Shown here one piece after another: positions 1 through 6,959 of a stretch of DNA of 7,466 nt; within the stretch, counting starts at the first letter, position 1; each line of letters begins with the position of its first letter. Location: NCBI GenBank assembly GCA_025936195.1, contig JAICTW010000109.1, positions 1 to 7,466 on the forward strand, in the 5' to 3' direction. The position numbers were made by a program, and so were the translations under genes. The notes under the pieces were generated by a model, which worked only from the letters and a program-made list of their open reading frames with translations, did not search any database and was not told the origin of the DNA. This DNA comes from Flavisolibacter sp. (GTDB lineage: Bacteria > Bacteroidota > Bacteroidia > Chitinophagales > Chitinophagaceae).

Positions 1-672
1 AATGATGTGCTGAATGAACGTCCTGTAGGAAGCTTGCTGGTGGAGATCCAACCTTTCGTTGTTATTACTTCAAAAGATATCTTGCTGCTTGATACCGGCT
101 TAGGTTTTAACGATAAGACACAAGGCAAAATGCAATTGCATTACAATCTTGAAAAGAATGGAATTAAGCCTGAGCAAATAACCAGGGTATTGATGTCGCA
201 TTTGCATAAGGACCATGCTGGCGGAATTTCTTTGGAGAACGGTCATACCAAACTGAGTTTCCCAAATGCTACTTACTATGTTCAAAAAAGAGAACTGAAT
301 TTTGCATTGGAAAAAGGGTTTCCTTCTTTTATTCCCGATGAAATAAAAGCACTCAGCACTTCACCACAGGTTGTTTTTTTGAATGAGGATGATGGAGTAA
401 TTGATGATTATATTTTTTATCACTGTACAGGCGCACACTCACCGCACCACCAGGTGTTTTGGATAAAGGAAAATAACCAAACCATTTTCTTTGGTGGTGA
501 TGATGCACCACAATTGCAGCAAATGAAAATCAGGTATAAAACCAAGTATGATTTTGATCCCGATAAAGCTATGAACTTAAGAAAGGAATGGTGGAAGCAA
601 GGCAATGATGAGGAATGGACATTTTTGTTTTACCACGATATCAAAACACCGGTATTCCCTCCAAATAGTTGA
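1..672 (+). CDS. MBL-fold metallo-hydrolase, 5'-truncated by window edge
   Basis: The frame is open from base 1 (Asn-Asp-Val-Leu-Asn...) to the TGA at 670-672, so the true start lies upstream; the GTG at 7 is only the first possible in-window start. About 223 residues are visible. The fold is shown by LLLDTGLGF (beta strand with Asp, nt 82-108), the zinc motif HLHKDH at nt 199-216 (H-x-H-x-D-H) preceded by a strand and Ser (MSHLHKDHAGG), a later His in GAHSPHHQ (nt 430-453), the FFGGDDAP segment (nt 487-510) that carries the bridging Asp, and a C-terminal FYHD His (nt 631-642). These are the ligands of a dinuclear metal site. Known members include lactonases, glyoxalase II-like and other hydrolases; the substrate cannot be deduced here. 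No signal peptide is visible because the N-terminus is missing. It is probably the last gene of its transcript, as a 335-base gap with a foldback follows. Confidence 0.9.
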   Translation, partial: NDVLNERPVGSLLVEIQPFVVITSKDILLLDTGLGFNDKTQGKMQLHYNLEKNGIKPEQITRVLMSHLHKDHAGGISLENGHTKLSFPNATYYVQKRELNFALEKGFPSFIPDEIKALSTSPQVVFLNEDDGVIDDYIFYHCTGAHSPHHQVFWIKENNQTIFFGGDDAPQLQQMKIRYKTKYDFDPDKAMNLRKEWWKQGNDEEWTFLFYHDIKTPVFPPNS

Positions 673-747
673 ACCGTTAGGACTCAAAGGCACAGGTGTT
701 CACAGAGGAAACTTTGTGCTTCTTTGTGTCTTCACGGCTTTGTGGTT
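672..747 (+). repeat. Imperfect inverted repeat/RNA foldback at the MBL stop codon
   Basis: Two 36-base arms (672-707 and 712-747) flank a GAAA loop at 708-711. In the + strand RNA I count 20 Watson-Crick and 8 G-U pairs out of 36 positions. The outer four (AACC/GGTT) and the seven next to the loop (CACAGAG with CTTTGTG) are continuous. The right arm carries CTTTGTG three times (712-718, 722-728, 738-744). The left arm begins on the last base of the MBL stop codon. From memory, CTTTGTG-rich strings of this look recur between genes in Bacteroidota, so this may be a decayed dispersed repeat. It could also end or stabilise the upstream mRNA, but there is no U-tract after the right arm, so it is not a classic intrinsic terminator. 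Confidence 0.6.
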
Positions 748-773
748 AGAAAACTTATATCTAAAAGAATCAT

Positions 774-849
774 TAAAAGAGTAGTGAGCTTCGCAAATGA
801 TGATAAGCGATAAGAACGTAAAAGAGTGCCCTTCGCTTTGCTCAGGGTA
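774..849. repeat. Degenerate dispersed-repeat-like block
   Basis: TAAAAGAGT occurs at 774-782 and again at 819-827, each followed within 3-6 bases by a CTTCGC core. The second copy runs into CCCTTCGCTTTGCTCAGGGT (829-848), a small imperfect hairpin: T827-A849 to T832-A844 pair with one G-U, then two mismatches, then GC/GC around a TTT loop. Read on the minus strand this gives the peptide string YPEQSEG, a type of spurious translation I associate with intergenic repeat families of Bacteroidota. That association is from memory and has not been searched. Confidence 0.45.
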
Positions 850-949
850 AACTGTGCAAGAGAAGACAAATAGCAGCAATGCAGATGGGCTCATAAAAAT
901 TTTCCCTTCCAATTATAAACATCAACAAAGCAAGACTATCGTGTGCATT

Positions 950-969
950 ATAATCACAAATAATCACAA
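950..969. repeat. Perfect 10-bp tandem duplication
   Basis: ATAATCACAA is present twice head to tail (950-959 and 960-969), ending 38 bases before the LOG start codon. The 10-bp period is about one helical turn. It may be a protein-binding direct repeat in the promoter region of the LOG-GH97 unit or a slippage duplication; the sequence alone does not decide. Confidence 0.55.
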
Positions 970-1007
970 CAAAGTTTATCGTTCTGTTCTATTTTTAGTC
1001 TTATTCT

Positions 1008-1757
1008 ATGGCAGTACAAAAGAAGAACCCGAAGATTGATCCAATCATTCCTCCAAAAGAACAGGTGTATCTCGATGGGCCTAAAAGCCGAGGTTATGAA
1101 TTTGCATTTGCGTGGAAGGTTCTCAAGCAGTTTATTATGGGATTTCGTTGCCTTCATTTTGTAGGTCCCTGCATTACTGTTTTTGGCTCGGCACGGTTTA
1201 AGGAAGACAATGAATTTTATCAATGCGCAAGAGAATTTGGAAAACGCATTGCACAAATTGGCTTTACTACTATGACCGGCGGCGGACCGGGAATTATGGA
1301 AGCTGCGAACCGCGGCGCTTATGAAAATGGAGGAAGGTCTGTGGGATGTAATATCCGTTTGCCTTTTGAGCAGGTGGCTAACAGATATGTGCAAACCTCA
1401 GTAACGTTCGAGCATTTTTTTGTGCGCAAAACATTAATGATAAAATATTCCTACGCTTTCATCATTCTACCCGGTGGCTTTGGCACCATGGATGAATTTT
1501 TTGAAACGCTTACACTGGTGCAAACAAAAACCATTACCGGCTTTCCTTTAGTCGTTTTTGGAAAAGAATTTTATAAAGATATTTGGGAAGCTATGCAGGA
1601 CATGGCAGAGAGGGGAACGATATTAAAAGAGGACCTTGACCTTGTACTCTTTACCGACGATGTCAATGAAGCCATGGAGCATATTGTAAAATACATTCGC
1701 ACCAATTATAAAATTAAGCCACGCAAAAAACTGTGGTGGCTGTTTGAAAAAACATAG
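1008..1757 (+). CDS. LOG-family protein (nucleotide 5'-monophosphate phosphoribohydrolase type)
   Basis: A 249-residue cytoplasmic Rossmann-like protein of the LOG/TIGR00730 family, whose characterised members cleave the N-glycosidic bond of cytokinin riboside 5'-monophosphates or of ordinary nucleotides such as AMP, releasing base and ribose 5-phosphate. The family signatures are complete: the strand ITVFGSARF (residues 56-64), GGGPGIMEAANRG (91-103), the Arg-Lys pair in VRKTLM (139-144), and PGGFGTMDEFFETLT (155-169), the PGGxGTxxE motif that forms the active site. A basic, Pro-rich leader of about 50 residues precedes the fold, making it longer than the shortest LOG proteins (about 190 residues) but usual for the larger subgroup. 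The start is the first ATG in frame after a gap, with no Shine-Dalgarno. The stop is followed after 2 nt by the GH97 start, so the two are probably co-transcribed. In a bacterium the physiological role is more likely nucleotide turnover than hormone synthesis. Confidence 0.93.
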   Translation: MAVQKKNPKIDPIIPPKEQVYLDGPKSRGYEFAFAWKVLKQFIMGFRCLHFVGPCITVFGSARFKEDNEFYQCAREFGKRIAQIGFTTMTGGGPGIMEAANRGAYENGGRSVGCNIRLPFEQVANRYVQTSVTFEHFFVRKTLMIKYSYAFIILPGGFGTMDEFFETLTLVQTKTITGFPLVVFGKEFYKDIWEAMQDMAERGTILKEDLDLVLFTDDVNEAMEHIVKYIRTNYKIKPRKKLWWLFEKT

Positions 1758-1759
1758 TC

Positions 1760-3889
1760 ATGAAATATTTGCTTGCATTTTTTACAGTAATTGGTCTTAC
1801 TGTTCATGCACAAGAATTCAAAACAGTTTCTCCTGATGGAAATATTTTGTTGGGAATAAACTTGTCTGAAAATGGAAACATCAGCTACACGGTCAACTAT
1901 AAGAGCCATGTTGTTATGCTTCCGTCTTTTCTCGGAATGAAGCTGAAAGAACCAGAAGTCAACTTAAATCAATTCAAATTAATACAGGTTGATTCTTCTG
2001 TTTATGATCAAACATGGAAAACAGTTTGGGGAGAATACAGTTCTATCAGAGATCATCATAAAGAAATTCGCTTGCATCTGGAAGATAGAAATGGTTCGGG
2101 CATTTTGATGAATGTGGTGTTTCGGGTTTTTGATGAAGGAGTTGGTTTTCGCTACGAATTTCCGCAACAGGAAAAACTGGTTCATTTTATTGTAGATGAT
2201 GAGAACACGCAATTTCATTTAACCGGCGATCATAAAACATTTTGGATTCCCGGCGACTACGACAGCAATGAATATCCATACAACGAAACCAAATTGAGTG
2301 AAGTGGATGCGTTTACTGCAAGCGCCAAGGCCATTGCTATTTCGGTAAGAACGCCATTCAATAAAAATGCGGTGCAAACTCCATTGATGATGAAAACGGC
2401 TGATGGCTTGTACCTCAATATTCATGAAGCAGCATTGGTGAATTATCCGGTAATGGACTTAGTGATTGATAAATCGAATTTCACTTTGAATTCATCACTG
2501 GTCCCCGATGCAGTTGGTAACAAGGCTTATTTGATTGCTCCAGCCAACACTCCGTGGAGAACGATCATTGTAAGCGATAAAGCAACCGATATTATTGCCG
2601 CAGACAGAATGATTTTGAATTTGAATGAGCCTTATAAAATTGAAAACACATCGTTCATCAAGCCACAAAAATTTGTTGGTGTGTGGTGGGAAATGCATGT
2701 GGGTAAAAGCAGTTGGGATTATAGTGGCGGACAAGTTGGTTCGCAACAGGCAACAAAAGTTCCGCACGGCGCCAATACTGCCAATGTAAAACGCTATATT
2801 GATTTTGCTGCAAAGAATGGAATTGATGGTGTGCTGGTGGAAGGATGGAATACCGGGTGGGAAGACTGGTTTGGAAAATGGAAGGAAGATGTTTTTGATT
2901 TTGTAACACCTTATCCCGATTACGATATCAATGAACTTACGCAATATGCTGCTTCAAAGGGAGTGAAGATCATTGCCCATCATGAAACATCCGGCTCGGT
3001 AACTAATTATGAACGATGGATGGATACTGCTTACCGTTTCATGATCAATCATGGAATGAATACGGTGAAAACAGGTTATGTGGGAAAGATCATTCCCCGT
3101 GGTGAGCATCACGACGGGCAATGGATGATACGCCATTTTGTAAGAGTGGCTAAGAAAACAGCAGGCTATGGAATTATGGTGGACATGCATGAATCGGCAC
3201 GGCTGACCGGTGTGCAACGCACCTGGCCCAACTGGATGGCCAGCGAAGCTGCCAGAGGAAATGAATTTAATGCGTGGAGCACCGGTAATCCGCCAATGCA
3301 CGAAACGATTTTGCCATTTACCCGGTTGATGGGCGGACCAATGGATTATACGCCGGGAATTTTTCAGATCAAAATGAGTTATTACAATCCAGGAAAGAAA
3401 GAACAGGTACACACTACGCTGGCAAAGCAATTGGCTTTGTATGTTACCATGTACAGTCCTTTACAAATGGTGGCTGATCTTCCTGAAAATTATGAAGCAC
3501 ACATGGATGCGTTTCAATTTATAAAGGATGTAGCAGTGGATTGGGATGATACAAAGATTTTACAGGCCGAGCCGGGAGATTACCTGATCATTTCAAGAAA
3601 AGAAAAGAATGCTCCCAATTGGTTTTTAGGTGCTATTACAGATGAACAGGCGAGGAAGTTTTCGCAGCCTCTGAATTTTTTGGATGCGAATAGAAAATAT
3701 GTAGCAAAGATTTATCATGACGCAGCGAATGCTGATTGGCAAAGCAATCCGATGGCTTATGCAATTGATAGCTTCATCGTAGATAGTAAAACTATTCTGA
3801 AATTGAACCTGGCTCCGGGTGGTGGAACTGCTATCAGCTTTATGCCGGCAAGTGATAGTGATGTGAAGGCAATAAAAAAGTATAAGTGA
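1760..3889 (+). CDS. Glycoside hydrolase family 97, SusB-like alpha-glucosidase
   Basis: A 709-residue secreted enzyme. Residues 1-18 (MKYLLAFFTVIGLTVHAQ) form a type I signal peptide without a lipobox Cys, pointing to the periplasm. An N-terminal beta-sandwich (about 20-290) leads through GVWWEMHVGKSSW (307-319) into the (beta/alpha)8 barrel (about 300-590), then a C-terminal beta domain. The acidic residues of the inverting GH97 subgroup are all present: E361 (VLVEGWN), E409 (HHET), E478 (MHESA), E496 (ASEA) and E502 (GNEF). They match Bacteroides SusB E391, E439, E508, E526 and E532 (numbers recalled) with a constant offset of 30, so E502 is the likely acid, E409 and E478 the base pair, and E478/E496 calcium ligands. 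The EYPYNE segment at 171-176 probably holds the remaining calcium Glu. The expected reaction is inverting release of glucose from alpha-glucosides such as malto-oligosaccharides. It starts 2 nt after LOG; no SusC/SusD neighbours are seen. Confidence 0.95.
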   Translation: MKYLLAFFTVIGLTVHAQEFKTVSPDGNILLGINLSENGNISYTVNYKSHVVMLPSFLGMKLKEPEVNLNQFKLIQVDSSVYDQTWKTVWGEYSSIRDHHKEIRLHLEDRNGSGILMNVVFRVFDEGVGFRYEFPQQEKLVHFIVDDENTQFHLTGDHKTFWIPGDYDSNEYPYNETKLSEVDAFTASAKAIAISVRTPFNKNAVQTPLMMKTADGLYLNIHEAALVNYPVMDLVIDKSNFTLNSSLVPDAVGNKAYLIAPANTPWRTIIVSDKATDIIAADRMILNLNEPYKIENTSFIKPQKFVGVWWEMHVGKSSWDYSGGQVGSQQATKVPHGANTANVKRYIDFAAKNGIDGVLVEGWNTGWEDWFGKWKEDVFDFVTPYPDYDINELTQYAASKGVKIIAHHETSGSVTNYERWMDTAYRFMINHGMNTVKTGYVGKIIPRGEHHDGQWMIRHFVRVAKKTAGYGIMVDMHESARLTGVQRTWPNWMASEAARGNEFNAWSTGNPPMHETILPFTRLMGGPMDYTPGIFQIKMSYYNPGKKEQVHTTLAKQLALYVTMYSPLQMVADLPENYEAHMDAFQFIKDVAVDWDDTKILQAEPGDYLIISRKEKNAPNWFLGAITDEQARKFSQPLNFLDANRKYVAKIYHDAANADWQSNPMAYAIDSFIVDSKTILKLNLAPGGGTAISFMPASDSDVKAIKKYK

Positions 3890-3972
3890 AACTGCTGTTG
3901 AAGAATAATTGTTTGTATTTGTAAATAGTTCATCACCCTTTCTTCAATCTCAACATTTCCTATCTTCAAACC

Positions 3973-5334
3973 ATGACAGAAAAACCAAAACTTCGCCTGT
4001 TCGATCTCACGATGATTGTCATTGGTTTGGTTATTGGAATGGGCATTTTTCGAACAGCAAGGGATGCAGCCGATAAAGCAATAACACCTTCCATTTATTT
4101 TGCTGCCTGGATTGTTGGTGGTATTGTGGCCTTATGTGGTGCTTTAACTTATGCCGAAATTGGTTCCCGTTATCCTGTTACAGGTGGTTATTACAAAGTG
4201 TTTTCCTATGCGTATCATCCTTCCGTGGCCTTTGCCCTTAACTGCAGTATTTTAATTTCCAATGCGGCTTCTATTTCAGGAGTGGCTTTGATCGGCAGCG
4301 GATACATCACGAATGTTTTCTTTCCGCATGCAACCGATTTTATTACACAGATCATTGCCATGCTGTCCATCTTAATTTTTTATGGTGTGAACCTGATCGG
4401 GCTCAAAATGAGTTCACACACACAAAATGTTTTGATGATCATTAAAATTCTGATGTTGCTGATGCTGATCGCTGCATTGTTTTATCCAAAGGCATACGCT
4501 TCTGAAAATGTTCCTCTTTCAACACCAATAAATGCAAGTTGGAGAGACATTCTGACCTCCTTTGGATTGTGCCTGGTGGCAGCTTCGTTCACTTATGGGG
4601 GTTATCAGCAAACCATCAATTTCGGAAATGAAGTGGAGCGGCCTTCGCGAAATGTTCCCAAAGGAATTTTTATCGGCATTGCTGTTATTATTTTGCTTTA
4701 CCTGGCTGTTAATATTTCTTATTACAACATTGTTGGCTTCAACGATCTGAAAATAAAACAGGTGGCAGGACAATCAGAAGTGCCTATTGCTTCCGTTGTC
4801 ATTAATAAAATGTTTGGCAAACAAGGTGCAGACGCTTTTTCCTTATTATTGTTTTTATCGGTGCTTGCTTATGTAAATGTTTCTTTACTGAGTAATCCAA
4901 GAGTTATGTATGCAATGAGCGAAGATGGTGTATTGCCGAAAATGTTTCAACGAAAGTCGGTGAGCAAAGGGGTGTACATGACCGCACTGACGGTATTTGC
5001 ATTGCTGGCAATGGTGGTTGTTTTCTTTGCAGAGACCTTCGACAAAATTTTAAGCTTCAGCATTTTTTTGGATTCCTTTGGAATGGTAACATCGGCAGCC
5101 ACTATTTTTATTTTGCGCAGGCGAAGAAAGAATCTAGATGGGAAAGACATTTATAAAATGAAGCTGTTCCCATTGATGCCCCTGATCTTTATTCTTGCTT
5201 ATGTTTTTGTCTGTGCCAGCATCACCATCAATACTCCAAAGATTGCACTAACCGGAACAGCAGTACTAACTGTTTCATTGCTTTTGTATTTCATCATTGC
5301 CAAATCAAAGAAGAAGTATGTTCCCCTGAAATGA
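3973..5334 (+). CDS. APC-superfamily amino acid permease
   Basis: A 453-residue integral membrane protein with about twelve hydrophobic segments (roughly 10-29, 40-62, 85-113, 123-143, 152-172, 191-211, 229-252, 285-306, 333-353, 358-381, 399-418, 424-443). TM1 carries the unwound substrate-binding motif GMGIF (22-26), as in APC amino acid transporters. AEIGSRYPVTGGYY (61-74), FGNEVERPSRNVPKGI (217-232) and NPRVMYAMSEDGVLP (308-322) are the typical conserved loops. The order and spacing suit LAT/YfnA-like permeases that import or exchange amino acids across the inner membrane; the specific amino acid cannot be read off. The ATG at 3973 directly precedes a polar MTEKPKLR leader and TM1, which fits family N-termini. 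It lies 83 nt after GH97 and is followed by a weak terminator-like hairpin, so it may be its own unit or the distal gene of the LOG-GH97 transcript. Confidence 0.93.
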   Translation: MTEKPKLRLFDLTMIVIGLVIGMGIFRTARDAADKAITPSIYFAAWIVGGIVALCGALTYAEIGSRYPVTGGYYKVFSYAYHPSVAFALNCSILISNAASISGVALIGSGYITNVFFPHATDFITQIIAMLSILIFYGVNLIGLKMSSHTQNVLMIIKILMLLMLIAALFYPKAYASENVPLSTPINASWRDILTSFGLCLVAASFTYGGYQQTINFGNEVERPSRNVPKGIFIGIAVIILLYLAVNISYYNIVGFNDLKIKQVAGQSEVPIASVVINKMFGKQGADAFSLLLFLSVLAYVNVSLLSNPRVMYAMSEDGVLPKMFQRKSVSKGVYMTALTVFALLAMVVVFFAETFDKILSFSIFLDSFGMVTSAATIFILRRRRKNLDGKDIYKMKLFPLMPLIFILAYVFVCASITINTPKIALTGTAVLTVSLLLYFIIAKSKKKYVPLK

Positions 5335-5341
5335 GCTTTCT

Positions 5342-5366
5342 GCATTTGAAAAGATGAAATGCTTTT
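5342..5366 (+). terminator. Weak terminator-like hairpin after the permease gene
   Basis: GCATTT (5342-5347) can pair with AAATGC (5357-5362) across a 9-base loop, and is followed at once by TTTT (5363-5366). It starts 7 nt after the permease stop codon. The stem is short and A/T-rich and the T-run is only four bases, so termination would be inefficient at best. Confidence 0.35.
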
Positions 5367-5428
5367 GATAATGTTCGGTGTTGACACAGGAATTTTGTTA
5401 AAGCCCAAAGGCGGCTTCCAATTTGATT

Positions 5429-5444
5429 GCTGATATAAATCAGC
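5429..5444. promoter_or_regulatory. Dyad-symmetric site upstream of the efflux operon
   Basis: GCTGATATAAATCAGC is a perfect 6-bp dyad (GCTGAT/ATCAGC) around a 4-base ATAA centre, ending 47 bases before the tolC-like start codon. Its size and placement fit an operator for a dimeric regulator such as a TetR or MarR protein, which often control efflux operons; no such regulator gene lies in the window. The right half (AGCCG, 5442-5446) can also pair with CGGCT at 5412-5416, so two mutually exclusive RNA hairpins are possible if the region is transcribed. Confidence 0.4.
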
Positions 5445-5491
5445 CGTTAAATGGTATGCAGCCTCCATACATTTCGCTTATTTTTACAGCC

Positions 5492-6940
5492 ATGAAGAGA
5501 ATTTCTAATTGCTTATTGTTGTTTCTGCTTTTGGCAACGCTTTCTTCAAAGGCCCAGGACAAGTGGGACCTTCAACGGTGCGTAACTTACGCCATTGCCA
5601 ATAATATTTCAGTGAAGCAAGCCGATATTCAGGCAAGGATTACTGCACTATCTGTGAAGTTGCAGCAGGCCGGCCAATATCCGAACTTAAGTTTCTCAAC
5701 CGGTGCCGGATACAATTTTGGCCGTTCGATCAATCCTGCTACCAACCAGTTTGAGAACAACAGGGTATTCTTCAATAATTATCAACTGCAATCGGGTGTC
5801 AACTTATTCAATTGGTTCTCGCAACGGTATGCCATTGAAGCCAGTAAATTAGATAAACAAGCTGCCGATGCTTCTATAGATAAAGCAAGAAATGATATTG
5901 CATTGAATGTAGCCGTTGCTTATCTGCAAACGCTTTTGGCTTACGAACAAATTCAGGTGGCCAATGTGCAGATCCATCAAAGCATGTACCAGTTGGATGT
6001 TGTACGTAAAAGAGTCAATGCCGGCGATCTTCCTGAATTGAACCTGGTGGAAGTGCAGGCGCAACTGGCCAGCGATAGTGCGGCTTATATAACAACTCAA
6101 TCTACCTATCAGCAAAATCTTATTCAGCTTAAAGCATTGCTCAATCTGGATATGGCTGTTCCGTTTGATATTGAAACGCCCAATGTAAATGCTATTCCTG
6201 TGGAACCGCTTGCCGATCTGCAACCGGCAGATGTGTATCAACAGGCTTTAAAAAACTTACCGCAGCAAAGAGTGAATCAGTTTCGTTATCAGTCGGCATT
6301 AAAAAATATCCAGGTAGCAAGATCGTCAATGTATCCTACCTTGTCTGCTTATCTTGCCGTAGGCTCCACTTATGCGCCTGAATATCCCGATCGTTCGAGA
6401 ACGGTTGTAACACCAGTACCCGGATATGATACCGTAGGATTAGTAGTGGAATCAACACCCGGAGTATTTCAGCCGGTACTGAGTCCCAGCTTCAAAACAA
6501 TAGTACCCAATGCTTCCTATACCAAACAGGTCTTCAATATTAACCTGGGGCAAAGAATTGGCTTGAACCTTTCTATTCCTATTTTTAATAATCGCCAGTT
6601 GCGAACCAATTGGGAAAGAGCAAAGCTGAATGCAGAAGGTATCCGGTTGCAGTTAACCCAGGACAATTTGAACCTGCAATCCGATATCTACAATGCATAC
6701 ACCAATGCCATGAATGCGCAACAACGTTATTCGGCTGCGCAAAAAGCGGTGGAAGCTTCTCAAAAAGCATTGGATTTTTCGCTGAAACGTTACGATGCCG
6801 GACTGCTGCCCTTATTTGAATTGCTGACCAATCAAAATAATTTGAACCGTGCAAAGCTTGATGTTCTTTCTGCGCAATACGAATTTGTATTTCGTATGAA
6901 GCTGCTTGAATTTTATAAAGGACAAGGCTTGAAACTATAA
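5492..6940 (+). CDS. TolC-family outer membrane efflux protein
   Basis: A 482-residue protein that forms the outer membrane channel of a tripartite exporter. I place the start at ATG 5492, because it opens a clean signal peptide (MKRISNCLLLFLLLATLSSKAQ, residues 1-22); the same frame is open back to ATG 5423, but the extra 23 residues are polar and would spoil the signal. Two OEP repeats follow: about 28-230 and 245-482. Each has long amphipathic helices, a beta-strand region (first repeat 66-106, second about 283-366 with a Pro/Val/Thr-rich outer loop at 300-345), and the helical return GDLPELNLVEVQAQL (178-192) and its counterpart GLLPLFELLTNQNNLNRAKL (437-456). The C-terminal aromatic-rich EFVFRMKLLEFYKG is typical of the family in Bacteroidota. 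It is first in an operon, 19 nt ahead of the HlyD-type adaptor. Exported substrate unknown. Confidence 0.95.
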   Translation: MKRISNCLLLFLLLATLSSKAQDKWDLQRCVTYAIANNISVKQADIQARITALSVKLQQAGQYPNLSFSTGAGYNFGRSINPATNQFENNRVFFNNYQLQSGVNLFNWFSQRYAIEASKLDKQAADASIDKARNDIALNVAVAYLQTLLAYEQIQVANVQIHQSMYQLDVVRKRVNAGDLPELNLVEVQAQLASDSAAYITTQSTYQQNLIQLKALLNLDMAVPFDIETPNVNAIPVEPLADLQPADVYQQALKNLPQQRVNQFRYQSALKNIQVARSSMYPTLSAYLAVGSTYAPEYPDRSRTVVTPVPGYDTVGLVVESTPGVFQPVLSPSFKTIVPNASYTKQVFNINLGQRIGLNLSIPIFNNRQLRTNWERAKLNAEGIRLQLTQDNLNLQSDIYNAYTNAMNAQQRYSAAQKAVEASQKALDFSLKRYDAGLLPLFELLTNQNNLNRAKLDVLSAQYEFVFRMKLLEFYKGQGLKL

Positions 6941-6959
6941 CTACTGCAAAAAACTATTT

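Larger units (their letters stand above)
673..1007. other. 335-base intergenic region without a convincing gene
   Basis: Short open frames exist here on both strands (for example 700-912 on the minus strand and 854-1039 on the plus strand), but none has a recognisable domain and the second runs into the start of the LOG gene. The region is filled by the foldback (to 747), a degenerate repeat block (774-849), an A/T-rich stretch (about 893-949) and a 10-bp tandem duplication (950-969). I see no tRNA or riboswitch pattern. The promoter for the LOG-GH97 unit should lie here, but no good match to the Bacteroidota -33/-7 pair (TTTG and TAnnTTTG) was found. Confidence 0.7.

Noticed and set aside
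700..912. Open frame of 70 codons on the minus strand in the MBL-LOG gap
   Set aside because: Its translation is made of repeat-derived strings (YPEQSEG, a CTTTGTG-rich complement) with no domain or start context; it is explained by the repeats.
949..954. TATAAT hexamer as a promoter -10 box
   Set aside because: No TTGACA-like box lies 16-18 bases upstream, and the primary sigma factor of Bacteroidota prefers TAnnTTTG; chance occurrence is likely in A/T-rich DNA.
990..997. TATTTTTA as a -7 element for the LOG gene
   Set aside because: It sits 10 bases from the start codon, would give almost no leader, and lacks a -33 partner.
854..1039. Plus-strand open frame of 61 codons running into the LOG gene
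   Set aside because: It overlaps the LOG start out of frame, has Ser/Asn/Lys-rich composition typical of A/T-rich non-coding DNA, and no recognisable motif.
3914..3921. TGTATTTG as a Bacteroidota -7 element for the permease gene
   Set aside because: It matches TAnnTTTG at all but one position, but no TTTG lies at the expected 19-21 base distance upstream.
5468..5475. TACATTTC as a -7 element for the tolC-like gene
   Set aside because: One mismatch to TAnnTTTG, no -33 TTTG at the proper spacing, and it would leave only a very short leader.
5423..5491. Upstream ATG extending the tolC-like gene by 23 residues
   Set aside because: The extension is polar and precedes a perfect signal peptide beginning at 5492; it also covers the dyad at 5429-5444, which is better explained as regulatory DNA.
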